Below the pieces are notes generated by a model that saw nothing but the letters and a program-made list of their open reading frames with translations, ran no database searches and was not told the origin of the DNA. A stretch of DNA of 64,000 nucleotides from UBA6623 sp965238125 (GTDB taxonomy: Bacteria; Acidobacteriota; Terriglobia; Bryobacterales; UBA6623). This document shows, piece by piece, positions 44,481 through 54,286 of the stretch. Where the stretch lies: positions 1,488,001 to 1,552,000 of the forward strand of contig OZ250179.1 of NCBI GenBank assembly GCA_965238125.1. Direction: 5' to 3'. A program made the position numbers and the translations under genes. The first letter of the stretch is position 1. The number at the start of each line of letters is the position of its first letter.

Positions 44481-46920
44481 TCAGGCGTCGGCGGCCGCGG
44501 CGGTCTCCGGCCGGATCCGTCGATCCGCCGTGGTCAGCTCTCGTTTTCTCGACGCGACCAGGACCCATTCCGAGTTCTGAAACACGAAGCCTTTCAGTTC
44601 TACGCTGAACGGCGTGAATTCGCTCGGCAGCGGGACTTCCAACGTTGTCGTCGACTTGCCGCGGTCCACGGAAACCACAATCTGAGGACGGTCATGAATA
44701 TGGGCCTCGAGCCGCGCAATGCCGCGCGTGGCGACGGTCAGGCGGAGCTTCAAGTGCTTGCTGCCCGCGGCGCGAATCCTTCCCTGAATCTCTTCGATGC
44801 CGAGCTGGTAGGACGGGAGGGCGGCCAGGTTTTCGCAGGCGAAATCGATCAAGTCGCTATTTCCTTCGAGCAGGTCGGTGGCGGTCAGCGGACGGACAAT
44901 TTCGGGCATGACGCCGACGTCCTCGAGCGGCTCGCCGGCTTGCCGTCCCACTCGCAGCGAGCGCCGGAGAGCCACGCCCATCGCGGTGCCCTCGGGTAAG
45001 GGCCTCGAGCGGATTGGGGGAAAGGTTCCGCAAGCGGCTCACGAGTTCGTGGTGCATCCATCGGTTCGCCCCGCCGGCGCCGGTGTTCGTGTCGACTCCG
45101 ACGACCGGGCCGATGGCGTGGTCTTGGAATCCGGCGGCGAAAATGTCGGCGGCGCTATAGCACAGCGCGTCCGTAATGAGCAGCGAGGGGCCGTGGTAGA
45201 CTTGTCCCGCGTCGTTGGCCTGATCCGGTCGAGTTAAGTGCTTGCCGTTGGAAAGGACGCGACCGAACTCGAAACGCATATCCATGAAATCGAGGGGGCC
45301 CTTTGTCGCGATGCGCCGCATAAGCGGGGAGTTGATGCAGTGGAAACGCTCCGGGGTGACGGTTCCGGGCGTCAACATTTGGAGAATCCGTTCGGCGCCG
45401 GGGACCGAGCCGCCCGGATTGCCGCGAATATCGACGATCAGCCCATCGGGAGCGAGCCGAGCTGCCATCGTGAGAATACGGCGAAACTCCTCCACGAAAT
45501 CCGGCACCGAATGCTCGCCCGCGTGATCAAAGTTGCGAATGCGGACGTATCCGAAGCGTTGGCCGGCCGCGTTCGAGAACGGCAGCGGGACCCGGAACTG
45601 AAAGATTTCGGGGAAAATCGATGTTGACGACAGATCGATCTCCCGGTTTTCGCCCGCTTGGGCGGCGGCGGCCTCCTGTAAGCCGGTGCCGCCTTTGGTT
45701 CCCAGACCCGCGCGGAATTGGCGCACTTTCTCGTCAGCGGCGTTCTTCTCGCCGCACCACAACGCTTTCCGCGCGATGTGAGTTTCCGCGACGGATTCAC
45801 AGACGATCGAGGAATGCGTCGCGCGGCCGAAAAGCTCGCGCGAACGGCCCCGCCAAACTCCCCACGGAAGCATGATTCGGTGTGGCCGCCGCGGGTCGGA
45901 GGAGTCGGATTTCCGGTCCGGTAAATACGTGATCGTGATCCAGTCTTCGTCGGGGGGAAGGGAAAAGGCGAGCGGTCGGATGGTCAAACGAGCCAGTCCC
46001 CGGGCCAGCCGGGATGCGGGATTGTTGCCCGGCTCGCGATCGGCATTGTCGAGAACGGCCTTTTCCAGGGGCATGCCGTTCCAGTGCGTGACTTCAGCGC
46101 CCGGCCCGAACCGCGATTCCGGGAAGTCCGACAGGATCTTCGTCACCAGGTACCGACGCTGAGTTTCGGAGTTCTCGACGCAATCTTCCATCAGGAAAGG
46201 GAGAAAGGCGACGTGCCCGCGGTACGGCCGAGGCAGGGAATAGAAAGTGTGGGCGTCCCGTAACTCCTTGAACGTCTCGATCATCTCCGCGTGGAATTCC
46301 CGCTCGGTCATCGTCGGGACGCGATCAGCGATCAGCCGCAGCCTCTGTAGAGGATCAATCGCGTATCGGGCGCGTTTGAACGGTAGGTGGGCGTTGAATT
46401 GCGAAATCAACACAATCGCTTGCCGTACCACGGCGGCTTTTTCCTTCGATAGGCGCATGCGGCGAAGGCACTCGCCAAGCAAGAAGGGCGTCGTCTCATC
46501 TTTGCGGCGTTTCGTGAAAGCATCCAAAATCTTGCCGTCCGCTTGCGCGTCCGTAACAATTCTTTTGAGCAGCCGGATAATCGTCTTGGGCGACGGGCTT
46601 TCTTCGACGGCCGGTTGGGCGGCCCGGCGCCACGCCGATAGAGTTTCTTGGAAGCGTGCTTCCACGCCGGCTTTCCGATAGAGGGCTTCGACTTCCTCGG
46701 CCATGGCGGCCAAGGGATCGGGTCGGGCTTGGCCGTCTGTCGGAGTCAGCAAGGTCTCCACTTCGTGGGCGACGTTGTTGCTGAGCCGTAGGACTTGTCG
46801 CCTTCGGAGTGGACGCGGGTCGTCCACTCCGGCGAGAAACTGCTCTAACGGTGCGTAGGTGTCGGATTCGGCGTAGGCCGACTTCAAATGCTTGCGGAAA
46901 TCTTCGACGTCGATGGTCAT
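44481..46920 (-). pseudogene. S41-type peptidase, frameshifted near its C-terminus
   Basis: An 810-residue protein in two frames. The first frame (from ATG 46920) holds a long N-terminal helical region, then LLVDIRGNPGG-like GLIVDIRGNPGGSVPGAERI, LLITDALCYSAADIFAAGFQ with the candidate catalytic Ser, and VGVDTNTGAGGANRWMHHEL. At about 44990 (CTTACCCGAGG) one extra base shifts to a frame reading LPEGTAMGVALRRSLRVGRQ, AGEPLEDVGVMPEIVRPL, which is the family C-terminus, ending at 44481. The usual Lys of C-terminal processing proteases (GKG) is replaced by GAG, so it may be tricorn-like or inactive. No signal peptide. Confidence 0.75.
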
Positions 46921-46965
46921 GGGGAGCGCCGTGCCGAGACGGGCCTAAACGCCCGTGGTGTAGTC

Positions 46966-47045
46966 CGACTGCGCGAACAAAGGATCCAGTCCGTTTCCAT
47001 GAATCCGCGGATTCATAATACCGCCATCAAAATGGGTGTCAGCGG
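46966..47045. repeat. REP-like palindromic repeat, copy 1
   Basis: Contains the perfect palindrome ATGAATCCGCGGATTCAT (46999-47016) followed by AATACCGCCAT and AATGGG, preceded by AGTCCGTTTCC and GTGTAGTCCGACT. The same order of motifs occurs in inverted orientation at 54015-54105. A third, shorter copy is at 47102-47145. Confidence 0.65.
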
Positions 47046-47101
47046 CGCGAAGGGTTGGGCGAGAGCTTCACGCCGCCCCTTCAGCTTCAGGGCCCGCCCG
47101 G

Positions 47102-47145
47102 CATGAACGCGCGGCGTTCATAAAACCGCCATGAAAATGGGGGCG
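47102..47145. repeat. REP-like palindromic repeat, copy 2
   Basis: ATGAACGCGCGGCGTTCAT, a near-palindrome, followed by AAAACCGCCATGAAAATGGG. It matches the 46999 and 54044 repeats in arrangement but has diverged. The bases from here to 47354 hold no gene I can support. Confidence 0.55.
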
Positions 47146-47354
47146 CCGAAGCGGTTGCGTGCGCGGCATCATGTGGGACCGCCAATTCGGCGCGTTCCTC
47201 ATACCAGTGTGAAATATACCAGTGTTAAGTTGGGCGGAGGAGCAGGGATGTCGGGCTCGAAAGCCCGACACGGCTCGCCTGGAGGCACGCGCCACGTCGG
47301 GGGCGCTCGATATCGAGCCCATTTTCGGAAGAGTTCCCGTTTTCCCGCAGCCCC

Positions 47355-48443
47355 TCAGACCGCGATCAACGCGGCGATCTTGGCGGCGCTGTTGAAAGCG
47401 GATTCGAACTGTTGATCGCGCGTGAAGATGCGCAGCTCTTCGCTGAGCAGAGCGGAGTCGTTTTCGGCGGGGAAGAGAACGCGGGTCTCGGTCGGTTCGC
47501 TTGAGCCCGTTTCGATGCGAATGTCGAGATAATCGCCGTCGCGTTCGAGTGTGACTTGAGCGTCGTGCTCGTTCTCGGAGGCCAGCGTAACGCTTGCCAA
47601 GCGATTGCCCGAACCGTTGTCTCCGGCATAGGCGAAGCTCAACCGGGCCGGTGCGCTCCCGGTTGTAAAGGAAAGCCGCTTCGCGCCGTTGTTCGAGGGC
47701 CTGGCTCCGGTCCAGCCCCAATCGAGGCAATTCACCAGCCAACCGCCCAGCAAGAATGCCGACACCGGGATATCCGACTCCGACTCGCCCCAGTAGGAAA
47801 TCGTCAGGCGCGAAAGCCGCGAAAGCCGCGAAGCACAAAGTGCATTGTCAAAAACCTGAGCGACGGTTTCACGCCAGCGGGTCAGACGCGCCCAACTCAG
47901 ATCGGTCGTGATCACGGACAAGGGTTCCCCGGTCCACTCTTCCAGTGCGCGGTTCGGCTCGCTGAATCCGCCGAGGTCCAAAATTACGCGCGGGGCGAGC
48001 GCGGTCAGCCGTTTGAAAGCAGGCAGCCCAGCCGCCTTTTCGCTCTTGCACCACAGCACCGCGGGGAGATCGGGAACGATCAAGGGCAACAACACCGAAG
48101 GAAGGTCTGCGAAACTGTCGGCGGAGGCCTCGACTTCGACTTGCTCGCTGCAAACCTGCTGACGCCGGCCCATCGGCATCCAACAGTGAGCTCGAACATC
48201 GGCTTCGAGGTGCTCGCCCTCGTCGGCGGTCAGGCGAATCACGATGGCGCGGCTGGGGTGAGTCTGCATCAGCTCGGCGAGAGTTTCCAAAACCGCCGCC
48301 GGGTTCTCGTCCTTGTCAGTCAGGACGATCAACGTCAGGGCGCAGGCACGCACCAGGGCATGCTCTTCTCCCTCGGAGTGCTCGGCCATGTCGGCCCATA
48401 GGCGGTCGATTTGCCGGGCGAGAAACTCAGGATGGATGGGCAT
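47355..48443 (-). CDS. opcA: Glucose-6-phosphate dehydrogenase assembly protein OpcA
   Basis: 362 residues. Matches OpcA through RACALTLIVLTDKDENPAAV, LAELMQTHPSRAIVIRLTAD, VLLPLIVPDLPAVLWCKSEK, LSWARLTRWRETVAQVFDN and FLLGGWLVNCLDWGW. OpcA is an allosteric partner that activates or assembles Zwf, best known in cyanobacteria and actinobacteria and also in other phyla. It follows zwf by 44 bases on the same strand, so the two form an operon feeding NADPH production in the oxidative pentose phosphate path. Confidence 0.9.
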   Translation of the reverse strand: MPIHPEFLARQIDRLWADMAEHSEGEEHALVRACALTLIVLTDKDENPAAVLETLAELMQTHPSRAIVIRLTADEGEHLEADVRAHCWMPMGRRQQVCSEQVEVEASADSFADLPSVLLPLIVPDLPAVLWCKSEKAAGLPAFKRLTALAPRVILDLGGFSEPNRALEEWTGEPLSVITTDLSWARLTRWRETVAQVFDNALCASRLSRLSRLTISYWGESESDIPVSAFLLGGWLVNCLDWGWTGARPSNNGAKRLSFTTGSAPARLSFAYAGDNGSGNRLASVTLASENEHDAQVTLERDGDYLDIRIETGSSEPTETRVLFPAENDSALLSEELRIFTRDQQFESAFNSAAKIAALIAV

Positions 48444-48487
48444 AGTGCTCGCCTCGCAATCCGCTCATTCGACGCGTCGAAACGCGA

Positions 48488-50032
48488 TTACGGCGTCCTC
48501 CAAGCATGCCCGCCGCGCTGAAGCATCGCGTCGGAATCCGCCGGGCCCCAGGTGCCGGAAGCATAGTTGGGGAAGCTCGGCGTCGTATTGTTCCATACTT
48601 CCAGCATGGGCTCAACAGCGCTCCACGAAGCCTCGACCATGTCTTGCCGCGTGTAGAGCGTCCCGTCGCCGACGATGGCGTCGAGCAGCAGGGTTTCGTA
48701 GGCCGTCGGCTCGCGCACGCCGAAACTGCTGCCGTAATGAAAATCCATCGAAACGCCCCGCAAGTACATCCCCTCGCCAGGCTGCTTGGCGTCGAAACGG
48801 ATTGAGATGCCGCCCGCCGGTTGAATCCGCAAGATCAGCAGGTTCGGCGCTTGGACCGGGTTTTGCCCCGCGAAAAGCGCATGCGGCGCGGCCCCGAATT
48901 CAATCGAAATCTCAGTGATGCGCTTCGCCAGCCGTTTGCCGCTCCGGACATAGAACGGCACGTCGGCCCAGCGCCAATTGTCCAGGTAAAACGTCGTCGC
49001 GGCATAGGTGTCGGTGCGCGAGTTGGGGTCGACGCCCGGCTCTTGGCGGTAACCGACCAGGTCTCTGCCGCCGACCCGGCCCGGTCCGTATTGCCCGATC
49101 ACCGCTTGAGTCCGAACTTCGTCATGGTTCAGGGGACGAATCGATTCGAGGACCTTGGCTTTCTCGTTTCGGACGGCCTCGGCTTCAAAGCGCGCCGGCG
49201 GCTCCATCGCCATCGTGGCCAGTACCTGCAGCAGGTGGTTCTGAATCATGTCGCGTAGCGCGCCTGATTCCTCGTAGTAGCCGCCGCGTCCTTCCACGCC
49301 GATCGACTCGGCGGCGGTAATTTGCACCTGGCGGACGTAGCGGCGGTTCCACAGCGGCTCGAAAATGCCATTGGCGAAACGGAAGGCGAGAATGTTCTGG
49401 ACCGTCTCTTTCCCGAGGTAGTGGTCGATGCGGTAGATCTCCGACTCATCGAAGACCTTCCGGACGTCGAGGCTTAGTTCCCGGGCGCTTTCCAGATTGT
49501 GCCCGAAGGGCTTTTCGACAACGAGACGGCGCCAGCCGCCTTGCCTCGATTTCGCCAGCCCGGCCGCTCCAAGCTGTTCGGCGATGGGCGCATAGAGGCT
49601 GGGTTGCGTGGAGAGGTAAAAGACGACATTGTCGCCGGTACGCCGAGTTTCGGCGATGTCGCCGAGCAGAGAGCCGAGCTGCTCGTAGTAAGCCGGATCC
49701 TTGACATTGCCCGGCAAGTAGAAGATCCCTTGCGCGAAGGCTTCCCAGACTTCCTCGTCGAATTCGCCGTGTTCGGAAAACTCCTTGACCGAGGCCTTCA
49801 TCTTTTCGCGGTAGGCTTCGTGGCTCATCTCGGTACGGGAGTTGCCGACGATCGCGAAACCGGCGGAAAGTCGGCGGTCGAGCGCCAGGCTGTAGAGCGC
49901 CGGAAGGAGTTTACGTTTTGTGAGATCGCCGTTGGCCCCGAAAATGACCACGGTCGAGTCGGGTACGCGGCGCTTGAAACGGAGCGAGTCCACAAAGGGG
50001 TTGGTATCGATAAGGGCTTCGGCGGTGGCCAT
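48488..50032 (-). CDS. zwf: Glucose-6-phosphate 1-dehydrogenase
   Basis: 514 residues, normal length. N-terminal dinucleotide site VVIFGANGDLTKRKLLPALY (GxxGDLxxRK), substrate motif IYRIDHYLGKETVQNILAFR with the catalytic His region, and C-terminal WADVPFYVRSGKRLAKRITE, YETLLLDAIVGDGTLYTRQD. It oxidises glucose 6-phosphate to 6-phosphogluconolactone with NADP. Cytoplasmic, upstream gene of the zwf-opcA operon. Confidence 0.96.
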   Translation of the reverse strand: MATAEALIDTNPFVDSLRFKRRVPDSTVVIFGANGDLTKRKLLPALYSLALDRRLSAGFAIVGNSRTEMSHEAYREKMKASVKEFSEHGEFDEEVWEAFAQGIFYLPGNVKDPAYYEQLGSLLGDIAETRRTGDNVVFYLSTQPSLYAPIAEQLGAAGLAKSRQGGWRRLVVEKPFGHNLESARELSLDVRKVFDESEIYRIDHYLGKETVQNILAFRFANGIFEPLWNRRYVRQVQITAAESIGVEGRGGYYEESGALRDMIQNHLLQVLATMAMEPPARFEAEAVRNEKAKVLESIRPLNHDEVRTQAVIGQYGPGRVGGRDLVGYRQEPGVDPNSRTDTYAATTFYLDNWRWADVPFYVRSGKRLAKRITEISIEFGAAPHALFAGQNPVQAPNLLILRIQPAGGISIRFDAKQPGEGMYLRGVSMDFHYGSSFGVREPTAYETLLLDAIVGDGTLYTRQDMVEASWSAVEPMLEVWNNTTPSFPNYASGTWGPADSDAMLQRGGHAWRTP

Positions 50033-50143
50033 GGAAAACTATTCCGTCCTTACGGTCGCGGTCCCGGCTGTTGGGAGGCGGTCAGCCGTTGGTTGGTGGA
50101 GAATGACGGCGGGAAGGCGGAGGATCGGCCACGCGCCGTGCCC

Positions 50144-50542
50144 TCACCACTCGTTGTAGGGCGAACCGTCAAGGCCGGTGCGGTCCGAGCCACTGCGAAC
50201 GTCGAAAACGCCCGACTCTCCGCTCGGTCCGACATCGGTGATGACCTCCCAAGAATCGCTCGACTGGGTGAAGGGATCCACCGGGACCTGACGCAGGTAG
50301 CCTTCCGCCACCAGCTCCTCGAGCGCCTGCGGAGGTTTCTCTTTGTCATACGTATAATGATCGATCACCGAACGCAAAGTGAATAGGTTGCTTTTCAGAA
50401 CACTTTCCTTAGCCCGCACCATCGAGGTGGTATACATCGGTACGGCAATCGAGATCACCGTCAGCACGATGGCCATCACGACCATCACTTCGACGAGCGT
50501 GAAGCCTCGACTCTGATTACCACTCGCTGTAGCGTGATCCAT
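50144..50542 (-). CDS. Type II secretion/type IV pilus pseudopilin (GspG-like)
   Basis: 132 residues from ATG 50542. Class III prepilin signal: short basic leader ending NQSRG|FTLVEVMVVMAIVLTVISI with Glu at mature position 5, cut by PilD after Gly. The rest (SVIDHYTYDKEKPPQALEEL, YLRQVPVDPFTQSSDSWEV) is the major pseudopilin fold with PxDP loop. It overlaps the end of the preceding pilin gene by 26 bases and lies in one operon with it and with the secretin gene. Confidence 0.88.
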   Translation of the reverse strand: MDHATASGNQSRGFTLVEVMVVMAIVLTVISIAVPMYTTSMVRAKESVLKSNLFTLRSVIDHYTYDKEKPPQALEELVAEGYLRQVPVDPFTQSSDSWEVITDVGPSGESGVFDVRSGSDRTGLDGSPYNEW

Positions 50543-51371
50543 CGAGCGCCAAGTCCATGCTCTTACTATAGACATCGAAAACATTCGAGCCGCCCCAGTT
50601 GAAAGCGCCGGGGTCATCCTCAACCGCCCGCATTCCCCAATCGGTTTGGCCGGTTATGGGGTCGACGGGAATCTTGCGTAGAAAGCGGATCTTCTTTTCC
50701 TCGGTTTCGTCGTCCAGGTCGCGGCTCATCCCGCCGTTGCGACGGCCGGAGCGCCTTGAACCCGAGCCGCCGAATCCGCCGCCGCCGCGGGATCCGGATG
50801 ACCCGAAGGAGCCTCCCGAGCCGCCGAACCCGCCGCCGGACATTCCGCCCGACATACCGCCGCGCGAGCCGCCGAACGAGCCGCGGGACGAATTGCCTCC
50901 GAAGCCGCCTCCGCCGCGATTGCCGAAGCCGCCGCCTCCGCCGAACGAGCTGCCGCCCATACCGCCGCCGCGATTGCTGCCGCCCATGCCGCCGCGGCCG
51001 CGTGAGCCTCCCATTTGGCTCGCCGGAGTGCCGAAGCCGCCTCCTTGCCCCATGCCTCCCATGCCGCCGGCGCCCATCTGAACCGGGACGCCCTCGACCA
51101 TGACTTCCAGACTCGGCGGATAGCCGAACGTATCGGGATCGACTTGTCCCAACTGCCCGGTGTCCGCCATATCCTTATAGCGGTCGATGGCCTTGCGCAT
51201 CACCGAAAGCGAGTCCCGAAGGCGGCGTTCTTTTTCCCGTTGGATTTTGACATGCGCCAGCGGTAAGGCGATCGTGGAAAGAATCAGCATGATGCTGAAA
51301 GCAACGATCAGCTCGATCAGCGTCAGGCCGGATTGGCGTTTGCGGCGCGACATGAATAACTTCCGCAGCAT
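50517..51371 (-). CDS. GspG-like pseudopilin with glycine-rich insert
   Basis: 284 residues from ATG 51371 (ATG 51353 also possible). Prepilin signal QSG|LTLIELIVAFSIMLILST, then RDSLSVMRKAIDRYKDMADT and the PVDP loop FLRKIPVDPITGQTDWGMRA, as in major pseudopilins. Between residues about 95 and 215 lies an insert made almost only of Gly, Ser, Arg, Phe, Asn and Met (GGGFGNRGGGGFGGNSSRGS type). Such pilins form the short periplasmic piston of type II secretion; how the insert fits is unclear. Second gene after the secretin. Confidence 0.85.
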   Translation of the reverse strand: MLRKLFMSRRKRQSGLTLIELIVAFSIMLILSTIALPLAHVKIQREKERRLRDSLSVMRKAIDRYKDMADTGQLGQVDPDTFGYPPSLEVMVEGVPVQMGAGGMGGMGQGGGFGTPASQMGGSRGRGGMGGSNRGGGMGGSSFGGGGGFGNRGGGGFGGNSSRGSFGGSRGGMSGGMSGGGFGGSGGSFGSSGSRGGGGFGGSGSRRSGRRNGGMSRDLDDETEEKKIRFLRKIPVDPITGQTDWGMRAVEDDPGAFNWGGSNVFDVYSKSMDLALDGSRYSEW

Positions 51372-51424
51372 CGGGAGCCGGGCGGCGTTTTGCGCTCGAT
51401 TACTCCGCGCCGGCCCTGTCCTTA

Positions 51425-53908
51425 TTATCGAACGGTGACATTCAACTCGGCCGCGGTCACCTGCACGCGCTGACCGGTGGCGTCGCGAGCCCCGGTTGCG
51501 CGTGCCTTCAACGTGGTGGATCCACCCGCCACGCCCTCGAGCACCAAGGTCACCAGCAAGCCGCCGCCGTCGGTGCCGCCCGTTCCCGGGAAGCGGGAAA
51601 TATTGATGGCCGCCTGGCCGACGTCATTGCGAATATTACGGGAAAAGATCAAGTCTTGCCCGTCTCCCTGAAGGAACGTCCCCTTTTGAATTTCCGCTAA
51701 GCGCAGCACTTTGGGGTCCCACCCGAAGCGCATGGGGACGCCGAAAATCTGGTTCACACCTTCAAGGAGGACGTTCACCGAAACTTGCTCGCCAGCGGCC
51801 ACCTGGGGCGCGGCGGGGTCAAACCGGAAGCGGGCTCCGGCGCCGGGTTCCGGCGCGGGCGTCGCCGGAGCGGGCGTTACCGGAGCGGCGGGTGCTTGGG
51901 GCGTTGTCGGCGTGGGTTGCACGGGCGTCGCCGGTGCGACCGGAGTGGGCGTGGTTTCCTGTGCGGGCGCCGCCGGAGTCGGCACGGCGGGCGTCGGCGT
52001 CACGCCGACGGCCGGGGTTGGCGGCTCGGCCGCGGCCCGCTGTGTCGGCTCGTCGCCGTTTCCAACCTCTCCGACGGGCGGTAGAGCCGGTGTGTCATTC
52101 ACCTCCGGCTCATAGCGCACGCGGTAAACCTGCTCGGTTCCCGAGGCGACCTCCTGAAGGTTGACGTCACGAATGTCGGGCAGGCGAACGATGTGAGGAA
52201 TCAGGACGACCAGAATCTCGTTCTCCGACAACTGCGTGTCCGTGCTGCTGAAGAGGCGCCCCAAGATCGGAATTTCGCCTAGGAAGGGAATGCCCGACTT
52301 GGTCTTGAATAGTTGTGACTGCACCAAGCCGCCCAGAATGCTCGCCTCGCCTTCCTGGATGCGGATATCGTGCGTCACGCGCCGCTGTCCGATGACGGGT
52401 TGCGAAATGCCCCCGATGTCGACGAAGTCGCGCACAGTCGAAATTTCGACTTCGATGTGGAGCGAGATCTCGGAATCATTGTGGATTTTCGGCGTCAGGT
52501 CCAACACCACGCCGACATCCGTATAGGTGAACTGCGTGTTGACCAAGGGGTTGATCCCGACGCCGCCGATGCCGGGCTGGAAGCTCCCGGTGGCGATCGG
52601 AATGCGGTCGCCGATCCGCAGGCTGGCCTGGAAGTTGTCGGCGGCCCGAATGCGGGGTGACTGCAGTAAGCGTGTATCGGAGCTGCTCATCAAGGCCGTC
52701 AGCTGCCCGCCCGGCAAGACCGTCGACCAGTCTCGGCTGCTCAGCTTCCCTAAGTTCGAAAGGGGAAGACTGCCGCCTTCGCCCGCGCCGACCGCCGCAC
52801 CCGTGAAGGAAACCGGCAGGCTGATGCCGTCGCCGCCGCCTGAAACCGGAGTAATGCCCAACTCGCGGTTGCGCGTCTTACTTGTCTCGAGCACCAACAC
52901 GTCGATGATCACTTCCGGCCGTGCCTTGTCGATGTCGTTAATGACCTTCTCGGCCAACGCAATCTTGTCGGCCGGTCCGCGCAAGATCAGCGCGTTCATC
53001 GACGGCACGGCGAAGACGCGCCGAATGTCGGTAAGTCCTCGAATCGCCGTGGCGACCTCCTGCAATTCCTGGGGCGTGGCCGTGTTGGTCAGATAAAACG
53101 TCTGGACAACTTCTTCTTGGTAGTCGCGGCGCTTGTTGGAGTTGTCGTTAGTAACGAAGATGGCGTTTTCCGTAAGCGGTTTCCAGTACGCTTTTGCCAG
53201 CAGACTGACGTGGTCGAGGGCTTGGAAGAGCGTGACGTTTTGGAGTTCCAGCTTGACCTTTTCATCCTGATACTCCGAGTCGAAAAGGACGTTGATGCCC
53301 GCCAGCTTAGCGACGGTTTCAAAGACCACCTTGCTGTCCTGCTCTTTCGGGATATTGAGGTTGATCGGCTCGGTCGAAATCGGTCGCAGCTTGGGCAGTC
53401 CCTTCAGACGGCTGACCTTCTCTTCTCGTTTCCGGCGGGTGCGTTCGAGAGGGCTGAGCCCGATCGCTTCGGCGGAGCCGCTGCTGGGGTCCGCCTCGAG
53501 CTTTGCGCGCTCTTCGATCATTTCAAGCACGCGTTTGCGCTCCTGGGCGGCGACACTCGACGCCGGATCAATTTCCAGTGCCCGCTGGAATTGATCGAGC
53601 GCTTGCTCGACCTCGCCCTGTGCCCGATACACTTGACCGAGATCCACATGCGCCTGCGCCGCGACAAATTGCATGCGCCGAACGGAGAGAAGATACCCTT
53701 GATGGCTCGAATGTTCGTTGAGGGCCTGCTCGTAGAGTTCGAGAGCGCGGTCATAGTCGCGGCCTAATTCCGCGCGGCGGGCCTGATTATAGAGCTTGCG
53801 GCCCTTGCGGGCGCCGGCTTCGAGCGGCGCGGCCAGGGTGGTCAGCAGCAGCGTCAGGCAGAGGACGGCAAGGGTTTGCCGGCGCAGGACCGGCGGGATC
53901 GCAAACAC
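51425..53908 (-). CDS. TPR-secretin-cohesin protein (GspD/PilQ-like)
   Basis: 827 residues from GTG 53908, chosen because RRQTLAVLCLTLLLTTLAAP forms a signal peptide there. Order: two or three TPR units (GRDYDRALELYEQALNEHSS, GEVEQALDQFQRALEIDPAS), an STN/N0-type domain (INLNIPKEQDSKVVFETVAK), an N1-like domain (TFYLTNTATPQELQEVATAI), then the secretin barrel (LLQSPRIRAADNFQASLRIG, VGVVLDLTPKIHNDSEISLH, SILGGLVQSQLFKTKSGIPF). After it come a Pro/Thr/Ala linker (PTPAVPTPAAPAQETTPTPV) and a cohesin-like domain FRFDPAAPQVAAGEQVSVNV. It should form the outer-membrane pore of type II secretion or pili, in one operon with the two pseudopilins. Confidence 0.88.
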   Translation of the reverse strand: MFAIPPVLRRQTLAVLCLTLLLTTLAAPLEAGARKGRKLYNQARRAELGRDYDRALELYEQALNEHSSHQGYLLSVRRMQFVAAQAHVDLGQVYRAQGEVEQALDQFQRALEIDPASSVAAQERKRVLEMIEERAKLEADPSSGSAEAIGLSPLERTRRKREEKVSRLKGLPKLRPISTEPINLNIPKEQDSKVVFETVAKLAGINVLFDSEYQDEKVKLELQNVTLFQALDHVSLLAKAYWKPLTENAIFVTNDNSNKRRDYQEEVVQTFYLTNTATPQELQEVATAIRGLTDIRRVFAVPSMNALILRGPADKIALAEKVINDIDKARPEVIIDVLVLETSKTRNRELGITPVSGGGDGISLPVSFTGAAVGAGEGGSLPLSNLGKLSSRDWSTVLPGGQLTALMSSSDTRLLQSPRIRAADNFQASLRIGDRIPIATGSFQPGIGGVGINPLVNTQFTYTDVGVVLDLTPKIHNDSEISLHIEVEISTVRDFVDIGGISQPVIGQRRVTHDIRIQEGEASILGGLVQSQLFKTKSGIPFLGEIPILGRLFSSTDTQLSENEILVVLIPHIVRLPDIRDVNLQEVASGTEQVYRVRYEPEVNDTPALPPVGEVGNGDEPTQRAAAEPPTPAVGVTPTPAVPTPAAPAQETTPTPVAPATPVQPTPTTPQAPAAPVTPAPATPAPEPGAGARFRFDPAAPQVAAGEQVSVNVLLEGVNQIFGVPMRFGWDPKVLRLAEIQKGTFLQGDGQDLIFSRNIRNDVGQAAINISRFPGTGGTDGGGLLVTLVLEGVAGGSTTLKARATGARDATGQRVQVTAAELNVTVR

Positions 53909-54014
53909 CTTGAGCCGCGAAGCGGCGGCAGGACCCTTAGCCCACGGTGGAACCGAAGGCGGAACCCTGGGTAGACCCCCACCACGGGGAGAGCCCTGTA
54001 GGGGCGGCAGGAAC

Positions 54015-54105
54015 GCCCTCGCCCCCATATTCATGGCGGTATTATGAATCTGCGCATTCATGGAAACGGACTGTACCCTCTTTTTCGTGTAGTCGGACTT
54101 ACGCC
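54015..54105. repeat. REP-like palindromic repeat, copy 3
   Basis: ATGAATCTGCGCATTCAT (54044-54061) flanked by CCATATTCATGGCGGTATT on one side and GGAAACGGACTGTACCC and GTAGTCGGACT on the other. It is the inverted counterpart of the 46966-47045 repeat and lies between the divergent secretin and smpB genes. Confidence 0.65.
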
Positions 54106-54286
54106 GCGGGCCGCCATGCATCGCCGAGCGAAAACATGCCAACCTAGAAAAGAGGTATCCCGCACAGCGGGCAAGCCGCGGCCAGGGGGGACAGAGAGCC
54201 GGGTTGTCGAGCACGCGCAATTCTCCCAAAGAGACTTTCCTCTCGTAGAGGGTGACGGCCGGGCTTCGGGAAGCGTGCAAAGAGAA

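Noticed and set aside
50599..51081. Proline-rich open reading opposite the pseudopilin
   Set aside because: It is the complement of the Gly-rich codons (GGN read as CCN) and has no independent support.
54044..54286. In-frame extension upstream of smpB
   Set aside because: It runs through the REP-like repeat and is not part of any SmpB; the family start fits ATG 54287.
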